Source: a virus
DNA length: 63,999 nt
IMG/VR virus record: IMGVR_UViG_3300037882_001089
Coordinates: 1-63,999 of that record
Strand: one strand, 5' to 3'
Shown here piece after piece: positions 7,286-14,937 of this stretch (positions are counted from its first letter, which is position 1; each line of letters starts with the position of its first letter). Under the pieces are notes generated by a model. It searched no databases. It was given only the letters and a program-made list of their open reading frames with translations, and was not told the origin of the DNA. The position numbers and the translations under genes are program-made.

Positions 7286-7900
7286 ATGGAAGTTAAAATT
7301 TACAGAGAATTAGAGAATGAATCTTTAATTCTAAACGAAACAGATTTAGAGCAATATAACTCTTTAGCTTTAGAGTTAGGAATCGCTACAAAACAAAAAG
7401 CAGAGGCAAATGATTGTCCTGTTGTTTATCCTATTTTAAATGAAGCGATGCAAAGACAATTAAAAGCGTTATGTCCTTCAAGTGAGGTTATAGGTAAATA
7501 CACAAGAAGCACAATTCCTTTAGAAATATTAACTGTTTACAAGTTTTGTAAAGACAATAATATGTTTGATGAAGTAAAAATTTGGTTCGACGATAAACAA
7601 TTAGACCCTTTAGTTATTGGATATAATTGGATGTCAGAAGAAGCAAAAGAAAAAGATTATAGCTGGCAAAAAAATAAATATCTAATTGCCCGTTGGGGAG
7701 ATTGTGCCAAAGAAATTCCTGAACTATTAAATGATGGTTTTGAAAGAATGAAATTACAACTTCAAGAAAAAGCTATTGTTGCACAAGAAAAATGTAATTC
7801 AGTACTAAACAACTTAGATGTTTACACCCGAAAAATAGTAAACGGACAATCGAGTGATATGAATATTGATTTAAGAACTGATGCCGATGGTATTTTCTAA
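7286..7900 (+). CDS. Hypothetical protein of the recombination module
   Basis: This 204-residue protein has no motif I can name. Residues about 55-135 contain a conserved-looking Trp/Tyr-rich stretch (KIWFDDKQLDPLVIGYNWMS). The C-terminal half is helical with heptad-like spacing. It sits between the exonuclease and a small HTH protein, so a role in recombination or replication is likely by context only. Confidence 0.55.
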   Translation: MEVKIYRELENESLILNETDLEQYNSLALELGIATKQKAEANDCPVVYPILNEAMQRQLKALCPSSEVIGKYTRSTIPLEILTVYKFCKDNNMFDEVKIWFDDKQLDPLVIGYNWMSEEAKEKDYSWQKNKYLIARWGDCAKEIPELLNDGFERMKLQLQEKAIVAQEKCNSVLNNLDVYTRKIVNGQSSDMNIDLRTDADGIF

Positions 7901-7904
7901 CAAT

Positions 7905-8111
7905 ATGACACAAACTAATTACACCACTAACCAACTTTTAATTGATTTTTTTGGGAAGTACGACTATACTCAATTAGAGTTCTCAAATATGGTTGGCATA
8001 AGAACAGGAACGCTTCGAGATTATCTCCACAACAAAAAAGAAATAAAGTTTAGTAGATTAGAAGCTATAATAAAATCATTCAATTTAACGTTAACAATTA
8101 AAACTAATTAA
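7905..8111 (+). CDS. Small helix-turn-helix protein
   Basis: I choose the ATG at 7905, four bases after the previous stop; an in-frame ATG at 7881 would overlap the upstream gene. The 68 residues contain an XRE-like HTH (YTQLEFSNMVGIRTGTLRDYL, about 24-44, with a second helix LEAIIKSFNL). Probable regulator. Confidence 0.6.
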   Translation: MTQTNYTTNQLLIDFFGKYDYTQLEFSNMVGIRTGTLRDYLHNKKEIKFSRLEAIIKSFNLTLTIKTN

Positions 8112-8112
8112 T

Positions 8113-8388
8113 ATGGAAGTAACAGGTTCACTAAAACTAATAAAAGAAACAGAGGATATTGGGACATCAGGATTCCAAAAACGAGAAGTTGTAATAACAA
8201 CATCTGAACAATACTCCCAAGACTTACTTATTCAGTTTTCCCAAGATAAATGTAATAAGTTAGACGAGTTTAATATAGGAGATTCTGTAAAAATTTCCAT
8301 TAATTTGAAGGGTCGTGAATGGACTTCCCCACTCGGAGAAACTAAGTACTTCAATACAATTGAGGGGTGGAGAATTGAAAAAGCATAA
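8113..8388 (+). CDS. DUF3127 family OB-fold protein (SSB-like)
   Basis: The 91 residues begin MEVTGSLKLIKE and contain GFQKREVVITTSEQYSQDLLIQF, then GDSVKISINLKGREW and a terminal EGWRIEKA. This is the DUF3127 pattern found in Bacteroidota chromosomes and phages, thought to be an OB-fold related to single-stranded-DNA-binding proteins. Position at the end of the recombination module fits an SSB role. Confidence 0.75.
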   Translation: MEVTGSLKLIKETEDIGTSGFQKREVVITTSEQYSQDLLIQFSQDKCNKLDEFNIGDSVKISINLKGREWTSPLGETKYFNTIEGWRIEKA

Positions 8389-8398
8389 TAAAATATAT

Positions 8399-8428
8399 AA
8401 ACTCCTATTAAATTAGGAGTTTATTTTA
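8399..8428 (+). terminator. Intrinsic terminator after the recombination operon
   Basis: A seven-base-pair stem, ACTCCTA (8401-8407) with TAGGAGT (8414-8420), extended by flanking A-T pairs, is followed by TTATTTT. It ends the operon that runs to the DUF3127 gene. Confidence 0.75.
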
Positions 8429-8444
8429 TAATATACATATACTT

Positions 8445-8477
8445 TTTGTGTAATTATAACTATTTTATATATCTTTG
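8445..8477 (+). promoter_or_regulatory. Bacteroidota-type promoter for the replication operon
   Basis: TTTG at 8445-8448 and TATCTTTG at 8470-8477 are separated by 21 bases, fitting the -33/-7 consensus of primary-sigma promoters in Bacteroidota. It lies directly downstream of a terminator and 17 bases before the HTH gene at 8495. Confidence 0.75.
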
Positions 8478-8494
8478 TAATCAAAATAAAAACT

Positions 8495-8680
8495 ATGGAA
8501 AATCGACTATCTACTTCGGAAAAAGTTAAAATTGAGTTATCAAGAAAAAAAATGAGCCAATTAGAACTTGCCGAGAAATTAAATTTAGACCAAATGACTA
8601 TTAGTCGAAGAATGAACTCCAATGCTTGGAAACCTATTGAGGTTTTCTATATGAAACATTCACTTGGTTTTGACCTTTAA
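8495..8680 (+). CDS. Helix-turn-helix regulator
   Basis: These 61 residues hold an XRE-like HTH: KMSQLELAEKLNLDQMTISRRM is helix-turn-helix 2-3 with the usual Q, A, L and S positions. It is the first gene behind the promoter at 8445-8477, so autoregulation of the replication operon is plausible. No dimer or effector domain is present. Confidence 0.7.
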   Translation: MENRLSTSEKVKIELSRKKMSQLELAEKLNLDQMTISRRMNSNAWKPIEVFYMKHSLGFDL

Positions 8681-8689
8681 ATATTTTTT

Positions 8690-9553
8690 ATGGAAAAATT
8701 AACGTGGTTTAAATTCACTCCCTCCGATTGGGTGATGGGTAAAATTCAAAGATGCCCCGAAATCACCCAAGCAAGATTCATGAGGCTATGTTGTGTTTAC
8801 TGGAACAAAGACTGCGTTCTAACTTTTGAGGAAGCAGATATTGAAGTTGACAAAGAGCATATTGAATTATTGGTATCAAAAAAAATAATTAAAATAGAAA
8901 ACAACTATATTGTAATAGATTTTCTAAAAGAACAATTAGATGAAATAATAGTAACATCTGAAAAAAGAAGAAAAGCAGTACAAAAGAGATGGGATAATAT
9001 ATCTAAAAAAAATACAAGTGTATCAAAAAATAATACAAATGAATTAATTAATAATACAAGTGTAATACAAAATGATACAGATAAGAGTAAGAGTAGAGAA
9101 GATAAAGAAAAGAATATATTAAATAAATCTCTTTTATCAGAAATAAAAATTTCTGAGGATAAAAATTTTTTATTGATAAATGATTTAAAAATTAAAACTT
9201 CGGAAGATTATTTAAAGTATTTTTCTATCGCTATTCAGTTTCAAAAACTATTTATTAAAAACTTGAAAGAAAAAAATTCTCCTACATTTTCACAAGAAAA
9301 AGCAAAATACGCGGATTATGTAACTCCTATTAGGCTTATTTTCGAGAAAGATAAAGCTAACAAAGAGCAATTAATAGAAGCTTATAATTACTTAAACTCA
9401 TCAGAAGGAGAGTTTTGGAAATCTAATATATTAAACACAGCTAAATTAAGAGAGAAACTATCAACCCTAATAGCCAAGAAAAACACTAAGTCTAATTTTG
9501 AAGCAAAAAAAGAGGCTTTAGTTCCTGACCATTCTAAAAGAACAAGATTTTAA
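8690..9553 (+). CDS. Phage replication initiation protein / helicase loader-like
   Basis: In 287 residues, the N-terminal 110 form a winged-helix-like domain (TWFKFTPSDWVMGKIQRCPEI, DUF1376/replisome-organiser style). An Asn/Ser/Lys-rich linker follows (about 105-150), then a helical C-terminal domain. The gene lies two bases before the DnaB helicase gene, a normal place for an initiator or loader. The exact family is uncertain. Confidence 0.65.
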   Translation: MEKLTWFKFTPSDWVMGKIQRCPEITQARFMRLCCVYWNKDCVLTFEEADIEVDKEHIELLVSKKIIKIENNYIVIDFLKEQLDEIIVTSEKRRKAVQKRWDNISKKNTSVSKNNTNELINNTSVIQNDTDKSKSREDKEKNILNKSLLSEIKISEDKNFLLINDLKIKTSEDYLKYFSIAIQFQKLFIKNLKEKNSPTFSQEKAKYADYVTPIRLIFEKDKANKEQLIEAYNYLNSSEGEFWKSNILNTAKLREKLSTLIAKKNTKSNFEAKKEALVPDHSKRTRF

Positions 9554-9555
9554 CA

Positions 9556-11094
9556 ATGGAAACTTATAAACCAACAGCAGTTTCTAAATCTACGATAGTA
9601 AATTTAGACAAAGCAAAGTTGCCACCACAAGCAGTTGATTTAGAGGAGGCGATTTTAGGAGCGATGATGTTAGACAATAACGGCTTGACAGAAGCAATGG
9701 AACTTTTAACAGCGGAAGTTTTCTATAAAGATTGTAATAAACTTATTTTCGAGGCTATTTCAGAGCTTTTCTCTAAAAACAAATCTATTGACTTGTTAAC
9801 TATTTCAAATGAGCTTAAAAGAACCGATAAATTAGCTTTGGTTGGAGGAGATTTTTATTTAATACAACTTACTCAAAAAATATCTTCATCCGCACACATT
9901 GAATACCATTCAAGGATTATTTTACAAAAATGGATTCAAAGAAAATGTATAAGTATTTCATCTGAAATTATTGAGGAGTCATACGAAGAAGATGCTGATG
10001 CTTTACAGCTTTTAGAAAATGCTTATAGAGAGTACGGAGGTATAACGGATTTAATTACTCTTGGAAAAAAAATAGATTTTAGAAAAAGTGTAAGAGATTT
10101 TTTGAATACATCAAGTTCAAAATCAAGAGGAGTTCCTTCGTCATTAACTTCTTTGGATAAAAAACTAAATGGTTATCAAAATTCAGATTTAATTATTTTA
10201 GCGGCAAGACCCGGCATGGGTAAAACTGCGATGGTTTTAAATGAGGTTTTAGAGTGTGGATTAAGAAATATTCCAGTTGCTTTTTTTAGTTTAGAGATGA
10301 GCGAAAAACAAATAATTGGGCGTATGTTAAGCACAATATCAGGAATAGATGTCACTAAAGTAAATCAAATGAATTTAACTCACTCAGAAACTATTTACTT
10401 AAAAAAATGTGCCGATATGCTTTCTGAATTGCCAATTTATATTGATGATACTGGAGGTATTTCCCCAATCGAATTAAAGATTAAAGCAAATAAACTAAAA
10501 AGAGAGAATGGGGTTAAGATGATTGTAGTAGATTATCTGCAATTAATGAAAGTTAAAAACAAGAAAGTTGGAAATCGTGAACAAGAGATTTCAGAAATAT
10601 CGCAATCTCTAAAAAACTTAGCCAAAGAACTTGATGTACCATTAATTGCTTTATCTCAATTATCACGAAGCGTTGAGCAACGAGGAGCAAACAAAAGACC
10701 ATTGCTATCTGATTTAAGAGAATCAGGTTCTATTGAGCAAGATGCGGACGTGGTAATGTTTATCTATCGCCCCGAATATTATAGAATTGAGGAGTGGGAT
10801 GATGATGAACACTCCCCAACATACAATCAAGCAGAAATTGAAGTTGCTAAATATCGTAATGGAGAAACTGGTTTTTGTAGAGTAGGGTGTGAATTGAAAT
10901 ACATGAGATTTATGGACATTGAACATTTAAACTCAGATATTACGGGCAGATATTTTAGAAATGGGAAAGTAGATTTTGAACTCGAAACTAATAACACCGA
11001 AATTCCTAAAATAAATCCTAATGAAGCCTTTGCTCCCGTTGACTTTTCAGAGCCTAAAAATAAATTAGAAGAAGATAATGATATACCATTTTGA
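9556..11094 (+). CDS. dnaB: Replicative DnaB-like helicase
   Basis: This 512-residue protein is the length of bacterial DnaB. The N-terminal DnaB_N domain (about 25-130: PPQAVDLEEAILGAMMLD) precedes the RecA-like ATPase with Walker A ARPGMGKTA (about 217-225), SLEMSEKQ, Walker B VVDYLQLM and the ALSQLSRSVEQR region. It unwinds the fork 5'-3' as a hexamer. It ends in PF after an acidic tail. It is probably loaded by the protein encoded just upstream. Confidence 0.95.
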   Translation: METYKPTAVSKSTIVNLDKAKLPPQAVDLEEAILGAMMLDNNGLTEAMELLTAEVFYKDCNKLIFEAISELFSKNKSIDLLTISNELKRTDKLALVGGDFYLIQLTQKISSSAHIEYHSRIILQKWIQRKCISISSEIIEESYEEDADALQLLENAYREYGGITDLITLGKKIDFRKSVRDFLNTSSSKSRGVPSSLTSLDKKLNGYQNSDLIILAARPGMGKTAMVLNEVLECGLRNIPVAFFSLEMSEKQIIGRMLSTISGIDVTKVNQMNLTHSETIYLKKCADMLSELPIYIDDTGGISPIELKIKANKLKRENGVKMIVVDYLQLMKVKNKKVGNREQEISEISQSLKNLAKELDVPLIALSQLSRSVEQRGANKRPLLSDLRESGSIEQDADVVMFIYRPEYYRIEEWDDDEHSPTYNQAEIEVAKYRNGETGFCRVGCELKYMRFMDIEHLNSDITGRYFRNGKVDFELETNNTEIPKINPNEAFAPVDFSEPKNKLEEDNDIPF

Positions 11095-11127
11095 TAAACA
11101 AATCGAATTAAATAAAGAAACAATACT

Positions 11128-12024
11128 ATGAGTCAAAAAGCGAAAAGATACAATAAAGGGAAAATACGATATGAGTTAATATCCACAATAGCATTACAAG
11201 AATTAGCAAAGGTTTATACTTTAGGAGCGCATAAATATTCTGTTTACAATGATGATTCAGGGAAAGTAGTTTTCGGTAAAGATATTCCTTTCGAGGAAGT
11301 TGGTAATTATCAATTAATAGAAGACGCTTCAAGTAATTGGAAATTAGGACTTAATTGGAAAGAAGCAATGGGTTCTGTAAAAAGACATATTGAGGCATGG
11401 GAATCGGGAGAAGATTTTGATGAATTAGGAACTTTACATTTAGGTAATGCTATGTGGGGATTAGCTACGTTAATAGATTTCTACAAAACTTACCCACAAG
11501 GAGATGACAGACCACATAACTACTTAAAAGAAGTAAAAATAGGATTAGATATTGATGAGGTTATTTGTGATTGGACAGGTGCTTGGTGTGAAAAGTTTGG
11601 CTATGATATTCCTACTAACTGGAATTTCAGTTATGACAATAAAGAGCATTTCGATAGTTTTACAGAGGACGAATTGAATGAATTTTACTTGAATATTCCA
11701 CCAAAGATTAAAGCAGAAGATTTGCCATTTGAACCTCATTGCTACATTACAAGTAGAAGTGTTCCCGAAGAACTAACTAAAAATTGGTTAATGAAACACG
11801 GATTTCCCACTACTCCTGTTTACTCTATTGGATTTGGAGTTTCTAAGGTTGAAGTTGCTTTAAAATCAGGAATAGACTTATTTGTGGACGATAGATTTGA
11901 AAACTTCGTAGAATTAAACAATAATGGTATTTGTTGTTTTCTATTCGATGCTCCACACAATCAAAGATATAATGTTGGATTTAAACGCATTAAAACTCTT
12001 AATGAACTTGTCCAAAAATACTAA
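11128..12024 (+). CDS. Fusion of a dATP/dGTP diphosphohydrolase-like domain and a HAD 5'-nucleotidase-like domain
   Basis: The protein has 298 residues. Residues 5-125 (YNKGKIRYELI, then YTLGAHKY, NWKEAMGSVKRHIEAW and HLGNAMWGLATLIDF) match the dGTP_diPhyd_N/DUF5664 all-alpha pyrophosphohydrolase domain. From 137 on, a HAD domain starts with GLDIDEVICDW (nucleophile D141, D143) and continues with TSRS and DLFVDDR, like 5'(3')-deoxyribonucleotidases. The pair could take dNTP to dNMP to nucleoside in one polypeptide. The first domain is known from 2-aminoadenine phages, but no PurZ is seen here. Confidence 0.8.
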   Translation: MSQKAKRYNKGKIRYELISTIALQELAKVYTLGAHKYSVYNDDSGKVVFGKDIPFEEVGNYQLIEDASSNWKLGLNWKEAMGSVKRHIEAWESGEDFDELGTLHLGNAMWGLATLIDFYKTYPQGDDRPHNYLKEVKIGLDIDEVICDWTGAWCEKFGYDIPTNWNFSYDNKEHFDSFTEDELNEFYLNIPPKIKAEDLPFEPHCYITSRSVPEELTKNWLMKHGFPTTPVYSIGFGVSKVEVALKSGIDLFVDDRFENFVELNNNGICCFLFDAPHNQRYNVGFKRIKTLNELVQKY

Positions 12025-12042
12025 TCTAAAACAATTAGCGTT

Positions 12043-12297
12043 ATGAACTTTAAAGTAGGGGAGAAAGTAGTTTCACTCAGAGATTGGGACGAAGGAACTA
12101 ATAATCCAAAGAAGAATGAGATTGTAACTATACAAGCAATTGAAGAAGAAGATGGTTATTTAACTTTGGCGGAATATCTTTTTGAAGATGGAGAAGAACA
12201 ATGTTTTAATCCTAAATATTTTAGAAAGTTAGATTACGAGTTTGCGGAAAACTTGTTAGCCCAAATAAAACAGGAAGTATTAAGTAATAAAATTTAA
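12043..12297 (+). CDS. Hypothetical small beta protein
   Basis: The 84 residues begin FKVGEKVVSLRDW, with a middle NEIVTIQAIEEEDGYLTLAEY that looks like a small SH3-like barrel seen in many phage accessory proteins. It lies in the same operon as the nucleotide enzyme and the ACP-like gene. Function unknown. Confidence 0.55.
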   Translation: MNFKVGEKVVSLRDWDEGTNNPKKNEIVTIQAIEEEDGYLTLAEYLFEDGEEQCFNPKYFRKLDYEFAENLLAQIKQEVLSNKI

Positions 12298-12304
12298 AGT
12301 AATT

Positions 12305-12556
12305 ATGGAAAACATACTAAATAGAATTGGAGAAGAAACGCTCCCTTCAATAATTGAATATCCTTTTTCAAAAAATACAATAACCGCTATAAATATTTTT
12401 TATAAGCCCGTATTATTTACACAAGGTAAAGAATGGTCTGCAAGAGCAAGTGTTAAATTCACAAAAGGTAATACATCAGGAGAGCAATCTTTTGAAAAAC
12501 CAACATTTGATGAGGTTGTTATTGAAATAAGAAATTTTATCAATTCTTTAAAATAG
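12305..12556 (+). CDS. Hypothetical small protein
   Basis: The 83 residues are mixed alpha/beta (KEWSARASVKFTKGNTSGEQ, ending in an amphipathic helix DEVVIEIRNFINSLK). No family recognised. It is spaced seven bases from both neighbours, which supports it as a real gene. Confidence 0.5.
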   Translation: MENILNRIGEETLPSIIEYPFSKNTITAINIFYKPVLFTQGKEWSARASVKFTKGNTSGEQSFEKPTFDEVVIEIRNFINSLK

Positions 12557-12563
12557 AAAAACT

Positions 12564-12803
12564 ATGAAACTAACAGAACAACAGAAAGAAGAAATAAAAG
12601 AGATTATCTCCGACAAGTATTTAAACGGGGAAACTCCTAATGATACTGACAGATTTGAAGAAGATTTAGGAATGGTAGATTTAGATTTATTAGAATTGGT
12701 AGTAGAATTAGAGCAAGTTTTTGATATTGCTATTCCCGACGAACAATGGAGAGCCACCAAAACTATTAACGATGTATTTCAAATAATAGATAAAACCCTA
12801 TGA
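12564..12803 (+). CDS. Acyl carrier protein-like protein lacking the phosphopantetheine serine
   Basis: The length (79) and layout are those of ACP: an acidic four-helix sequence with FEEDLGMVDLDLLELV (31-46), LEQVFDIAIPDEQW and TINDVFQII. Known ACPs have DSL at the start of helix II, where the serine takes the 4'-phosphopantetheine. Here the aligned residues are V-D39-L, so the serine is replaced by aspartate and the protein should not carry acyl groups. It could be a structural mimic that binds ACP partners. Confidence 0.7.
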   Translation: MKLTEQQKEEIKEIISDKYLNGETPNDTDRFEEDLGMVDLDLLELVVELEQVFDIAIPDEQWRATKTINDVFQIIDKTL

Positions 12804-12806
12804 AAC

Positions 12807-12992
12807 ATGAACAGATACGACAAACAAACCGAATTTGCACAAACTTTAGGATTTAAAACTCCCGCTTTAGCAATTATTTCATTAGGGAAATATAAGTTTA
12901 TGGATGATTTTAAATTGTGGGAACTAAAAAATTATGCACTAACGGTTTTGCGTATATACGAGGTACGCCAAACGATAAATTTCAAATTATAA
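12807..12992 (+). CDS. Hypothetical small protein, C-terminus formed by an attC-like site
   Basis: The first about 44 residues look like an ordinary phage protein (QTEFAQTLGFKTPALAIISL). The last about 18 are read through the attC-like palindrome that begins at 12936, so the original C-terminus may have been replaced when the palindrome-bearing DNA arrived. Function unknown. Confidence 0.45.
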   Translation: MNRYDKQTEFAQTLGFKTPALAIISLGKYKFMDDFKLWELKNYALTVLRIYEVRQTINFKL

Positions 12993-13033
12993 ACAAATGC
13001 TTGTAGGCGTATCTTGTATATACGCTGTTATGC
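12936..13033 (+). repeat. attC-like palindrome inside the phage early region
   Basis: Arms at 12950-12969 and 13006-13025 are complementary at about 18 of 20 positions (sharing GCGTATATAC and GTACGCC/GGCGTAT). Outside the arms are CACTAAC (12937-12943) and GTTATGC (13027-13033). The shape equals the sites at 1106-1236 and 63078-63167. The cores deviate somewhat from RYYYAAC/GTTRRRY. Confidence 0.55.
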
Positions 13034-13051
13034 ACCGTAATTATTATTAAA

Positions 13052-13255
13052 ATGGACGAAAGAAAACAAAAATTAATAGATGCTTTGAAAGTTGAAAGAG
13101 GATATTTTGAAGCAAGAGGACAAAGCACATTAGAACATGATTTTGCAATTGAATACCTTGAAACTGGTAGAACTGATGAAGACACCGATGAATTTGAATT
13201 GCTTGATGCGGTTATGAATGACTTTGATATGGTTTGCTCCGATTATGGTGCATAA
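13052..13255 (+). CDS. Hypothetical cassette-borne acidic protein
   Basis: A 67-residue acidic, helical protein (KQKLIDALKVERGYFEARGQ, then an Asp/Glu-rich tail). It is bracketed by GTTATGC at 13027 and GCATAAC at 13250, and its TAA lies inside that second core, as in integron cassettes. No function assigned. Confidence 0.55.
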   Translation: MDERKQKLIDALKVERGYFEARGQSTLEHDFAIEYLETGRTDEDTDEFELLDAVMNDFDMVCSDYGA

Positions 13256-13290
13256 CGTTCTCGCGCTACACTCAGTAGCGTGCCGAAATG
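13250..13290 (+). repeat. Truncated attC-like site
   Basis: GCATAAC (13250-13256) is the exact complement of the GTTATGC core at 13027-13033. It is followed by a hairpin, GCGCTAC-ACTCA-GTAGCG. I found no right-hand core within the next 100 bases, so the site is partial. Confidence 0.4.
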
Positions 13291-13349
13291 CCAAATTATC
13301 GGAGTTTGCCCGAAAAATGCAAGCACAAAACAATAATAACCAAAGCCAA

Positions 13350-13406
13350 ATGAAGCTATTGATTGTAGTAGCTGTTATATTCTCGGCTTTTTTACTAACA
13401 AATTAA
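13350..13406 (+). CDS. Possible 18-residue membrane peptide
   Basis: MKLLIVVAVIFSAFLLTN is a single hydrophobic helix encoded between the cassette gene and the Cys-rich gene, ending four bases before the next start. It may be a micro-peptide or chance; only its position and hydrophobicity support it. Confidence 0.25.
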   Translation: MKLLIVVAVIFSAFLLTN

Positions 13407-13410
13407 ACAA

Positions 13411-13650
13411 ATGATTATGAGCAAACAAAAAGGATTTTGCGATGTATGCGGAACTGAAATCGAAGTTAATATGTGTTGTAGCGGTCACGAATGCGGATGT
13501 ATGGGGTTGCCAACTGAACCGCCTATCTGTTCTGAAAAATGTTATGATACATTTATGAGCCAAGAATATCAAGATGATAAAAAAGCTAAAAGTGAATTTG
13601 TATTCTTTAATCCAAAAAATAAAATAAATGACAATAGATACATTAAATAA
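13411..13650 (+). CDS. Cys-rich zinc-ribbon-like protein
   Basis: The 79 residues have CDVC (about 10-13), then CCSGHECGC and CSEKC, eight or nine cysteines in all, suggesting one or two zinc sites. A second in-frame ATG at 13417 could be the true start. This protein type occurs in Bacteroidota mobile elements; its role is unknown. Confidence 0.6.
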   Translation: MIMSKQKGFCDVCGTEIEVNMCCSGHECGCMGLPTEPPICSEKCYDTFMSQEYQDDKKAKSEFVFFNPKNKINDNRYIK

Positions 13651-13828
13651 AGCTAACGCTATTAAAAAAACTATTGATAAATTAGAGATTGAACACTCTA
13701 AAATATCCAAGTTTTACAGCAAAAAAGAACCCTTAACAAAGGAAGAACTTGAAGAATTATTTCAAATCGCAATGTTAAACACCACTTATGCGACAAGTAG
13801 ATTTAAAGACGAACTAAAAGCGTTATAA
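13628..13828 (+). CDS. Hypothetical helical protein
   Basis: The 66 residues are almost all helix (KKTIDKLEIEHSKISKFYSK). The start overlaps the end of the Cys-rich gene by 23 bases, suggesting coupled translation. Function unknown. Confidence 0.5.
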   Translation: MTIDTLNKANAIKKTIDKLEIEHSKISKFYSKKEPLTKEELEELFQIAMLNTTYATSRFKDELKAL

Positions 13829-13837
13829 AAATAGCCA

Positions 13838-13881
13838 GAGTTACTTTCACCAGAAAGTTGCTCGAAGCTGGAATATAACTC
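13838..13881 (+). other. Structured intergenic segment
   Basis: GAGTTA (13838-13843) pairs with TAACTC (13876-13881) and encloses the hairpin CTTTC-ACCA-GAAAG. It occupies most of the 98-base gap before the gene at 13927. It could be a leader RNA or a degraded cassette palindrome; no terminator U-tract follows. Confidence 0.3.
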
Positions 13882-13926
13882 GTCGCTTTACGTAACTAAT
13901 GTGGTAAAACTAATAAAACAACGCTT

Positions 13927-14202
13927 ATGAACACTATAATTATTGAGCCACATTTTACCACATTGCATTTTTTAAAAGGATTTGAATATAAAGGTAGAAT
14001 GTTTGGTTTTAAAAATAAGAAACTATACAGACTTCCTTATATTTATAAGCACAGATGTTACCCTCTTAAAGAAATAGTTTTTAGAGATAATCATTTTAGA
14101 GTTTGTAGGGATAAATTAAGTTGGAATGTTATTTCTCCAAAAATAGAAAATATTGATATTATTGTTAAATTACCTGAAAAACATTCAGACATACCATTTT
14201 AA
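13927..14202 (+). CDS. Hypothetical early protein
   Basis: A 91-residue basic protein rich in aromatic residues and ending HSDIPF. The ending IPF is shared with the DnaB-like helicase (NDIPF) and resembles the acidic/aromatic tails that bind SSB-type partners. No domain recognised. Confidence 0.5.
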   Translation: MNTIIIEPHFTTLHFLKGFEYKGRMFGFKNKKLYRLPYIYKHRCYPLKEIVFRDNHFRVCRDKLSWNVISPKIENIDIIVKLPEKHSDIPF

Positions 14203-14204
14203 TT

Positions 14205-14612
14205 ATGAAAGAATACATCCCAAAGAAGTGTAAAAACAAAGAGTGCGATAAAAATGCTTTTAGTAGTTTAGTTCCATATTGTAGCCAGTCGTGTAAAAAT
14301 AAGGTCAAAACTCCTAATTTGAAGCTAAAACCTTTATATAAGATTCCTAAAGTAAGTAAGAAAAGGCAAGTGGAAAATTTACAATACTTAGTTTTGAGGA
14401 CAGAATTTTTAGCAAAAAAAGAAAATCAAATTTGCCCTATAACAAATAAGCCAACAACGGACATACATCATCAAAAAGGCAGAATTGGTAAATTACTATT
14501 AGATACAAGATTTTGGATTGCCTTATCAAGAGAAGGACATAAATTTGTCGAGGAAAATCCCGAATGGGCGAAAGAAAATGGTTATTCATTAAATAGATTA
14601 TCCAATGATTAA
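14205..14612 (+). CDS. HNH-type nuclease-like protein
   Basis: The 135-residue protein has an N-terminal zinc knuckle (CKNKEC and CSQSC, about 9-30), and later CPIT, then TTDIHHQKGR (H88, H89), then SREGHKFVEENPEWAKENG. This is the Cys/His and HH pattern of phage HNH proteins. It precedes the RusA gene, so Holliday-junction or flap processing is possible. Confidence 0.7.
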   Translation: MKEYIPKKCKNKECDKNAFSSLVPYCSQSCKNKVKTPNLKLKPLYKIPKVSKKRQVENLQYLVLRTEFLAKKENQICPITNKPTTDIHHQKGRIGKLLLDTRFWIALSREGHKFVEENPEWAKENGYSLNRLSND

Positions 14613-14937
14613 AATAGATTTGAAACCGCTTTCCGTAAATCAGGCTTGGAAAGGGAAAAGATTTAAAACAGATGCTTATAAAATATTTGAAAAGCAATTA
14701 TTGTTATTGCTCCCTAAAAACTACTTAATTCCCGAACCACCATTTGAAATACATTTAGAGTTTGGATTTAGTTCCGCAAATTCAGATTGGGACAATGGAA
14801 TTAAACAGTTTGTAGATGTTTTAGCGAAGAAATACGGTTTTAACGACAGATATATTAAAAAAGGAGTTGTTGTTGTGAAAGACGTTAAAAAAGGCGAAGA
14901 ATATATTAAATTTAATCTAATAACATTAATAAAATGA
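14605..14937 (+). CDS. rusA: RusA-like Holliday junction resolvase
   Basis: The 110 residues follow the RusA family closely: LSVNQAWKGKRFKT at the start, then FGFSSANSDWDNGIKQFVD with the acidic catalytic residues D61, D63 and D71, and KYGFNDRYI (D81). RusA resolves four-way junctions made during recombination and replication. It overlaps the HNH gene by eight bases. Confidence 0.88.
   Translation: MIKIDLKPLSVNQAWKGKRFKTDAYKIFEKQLLLLLPKNYLIPEPPFEIHLEFGFSSANSDWDNGIKQFVDVLAKKYGFNDRYIKKGVVVVKDVKKGEEYIKFNLITLIK

Noticed and set aside
11128-12024. 2-aminoadenine (Z-genome) pathway
   Set aside because: Only a MazZ/DUF5664-like domain is present; no PurZ or DatZ-like HD enzyme is vis­ible in the window.
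12797-12856. Alternative short frame from the ATG at 12800
   Set aside because: It ends after 18 codons, while the overlapping frame from 12807 has better spacing and length.
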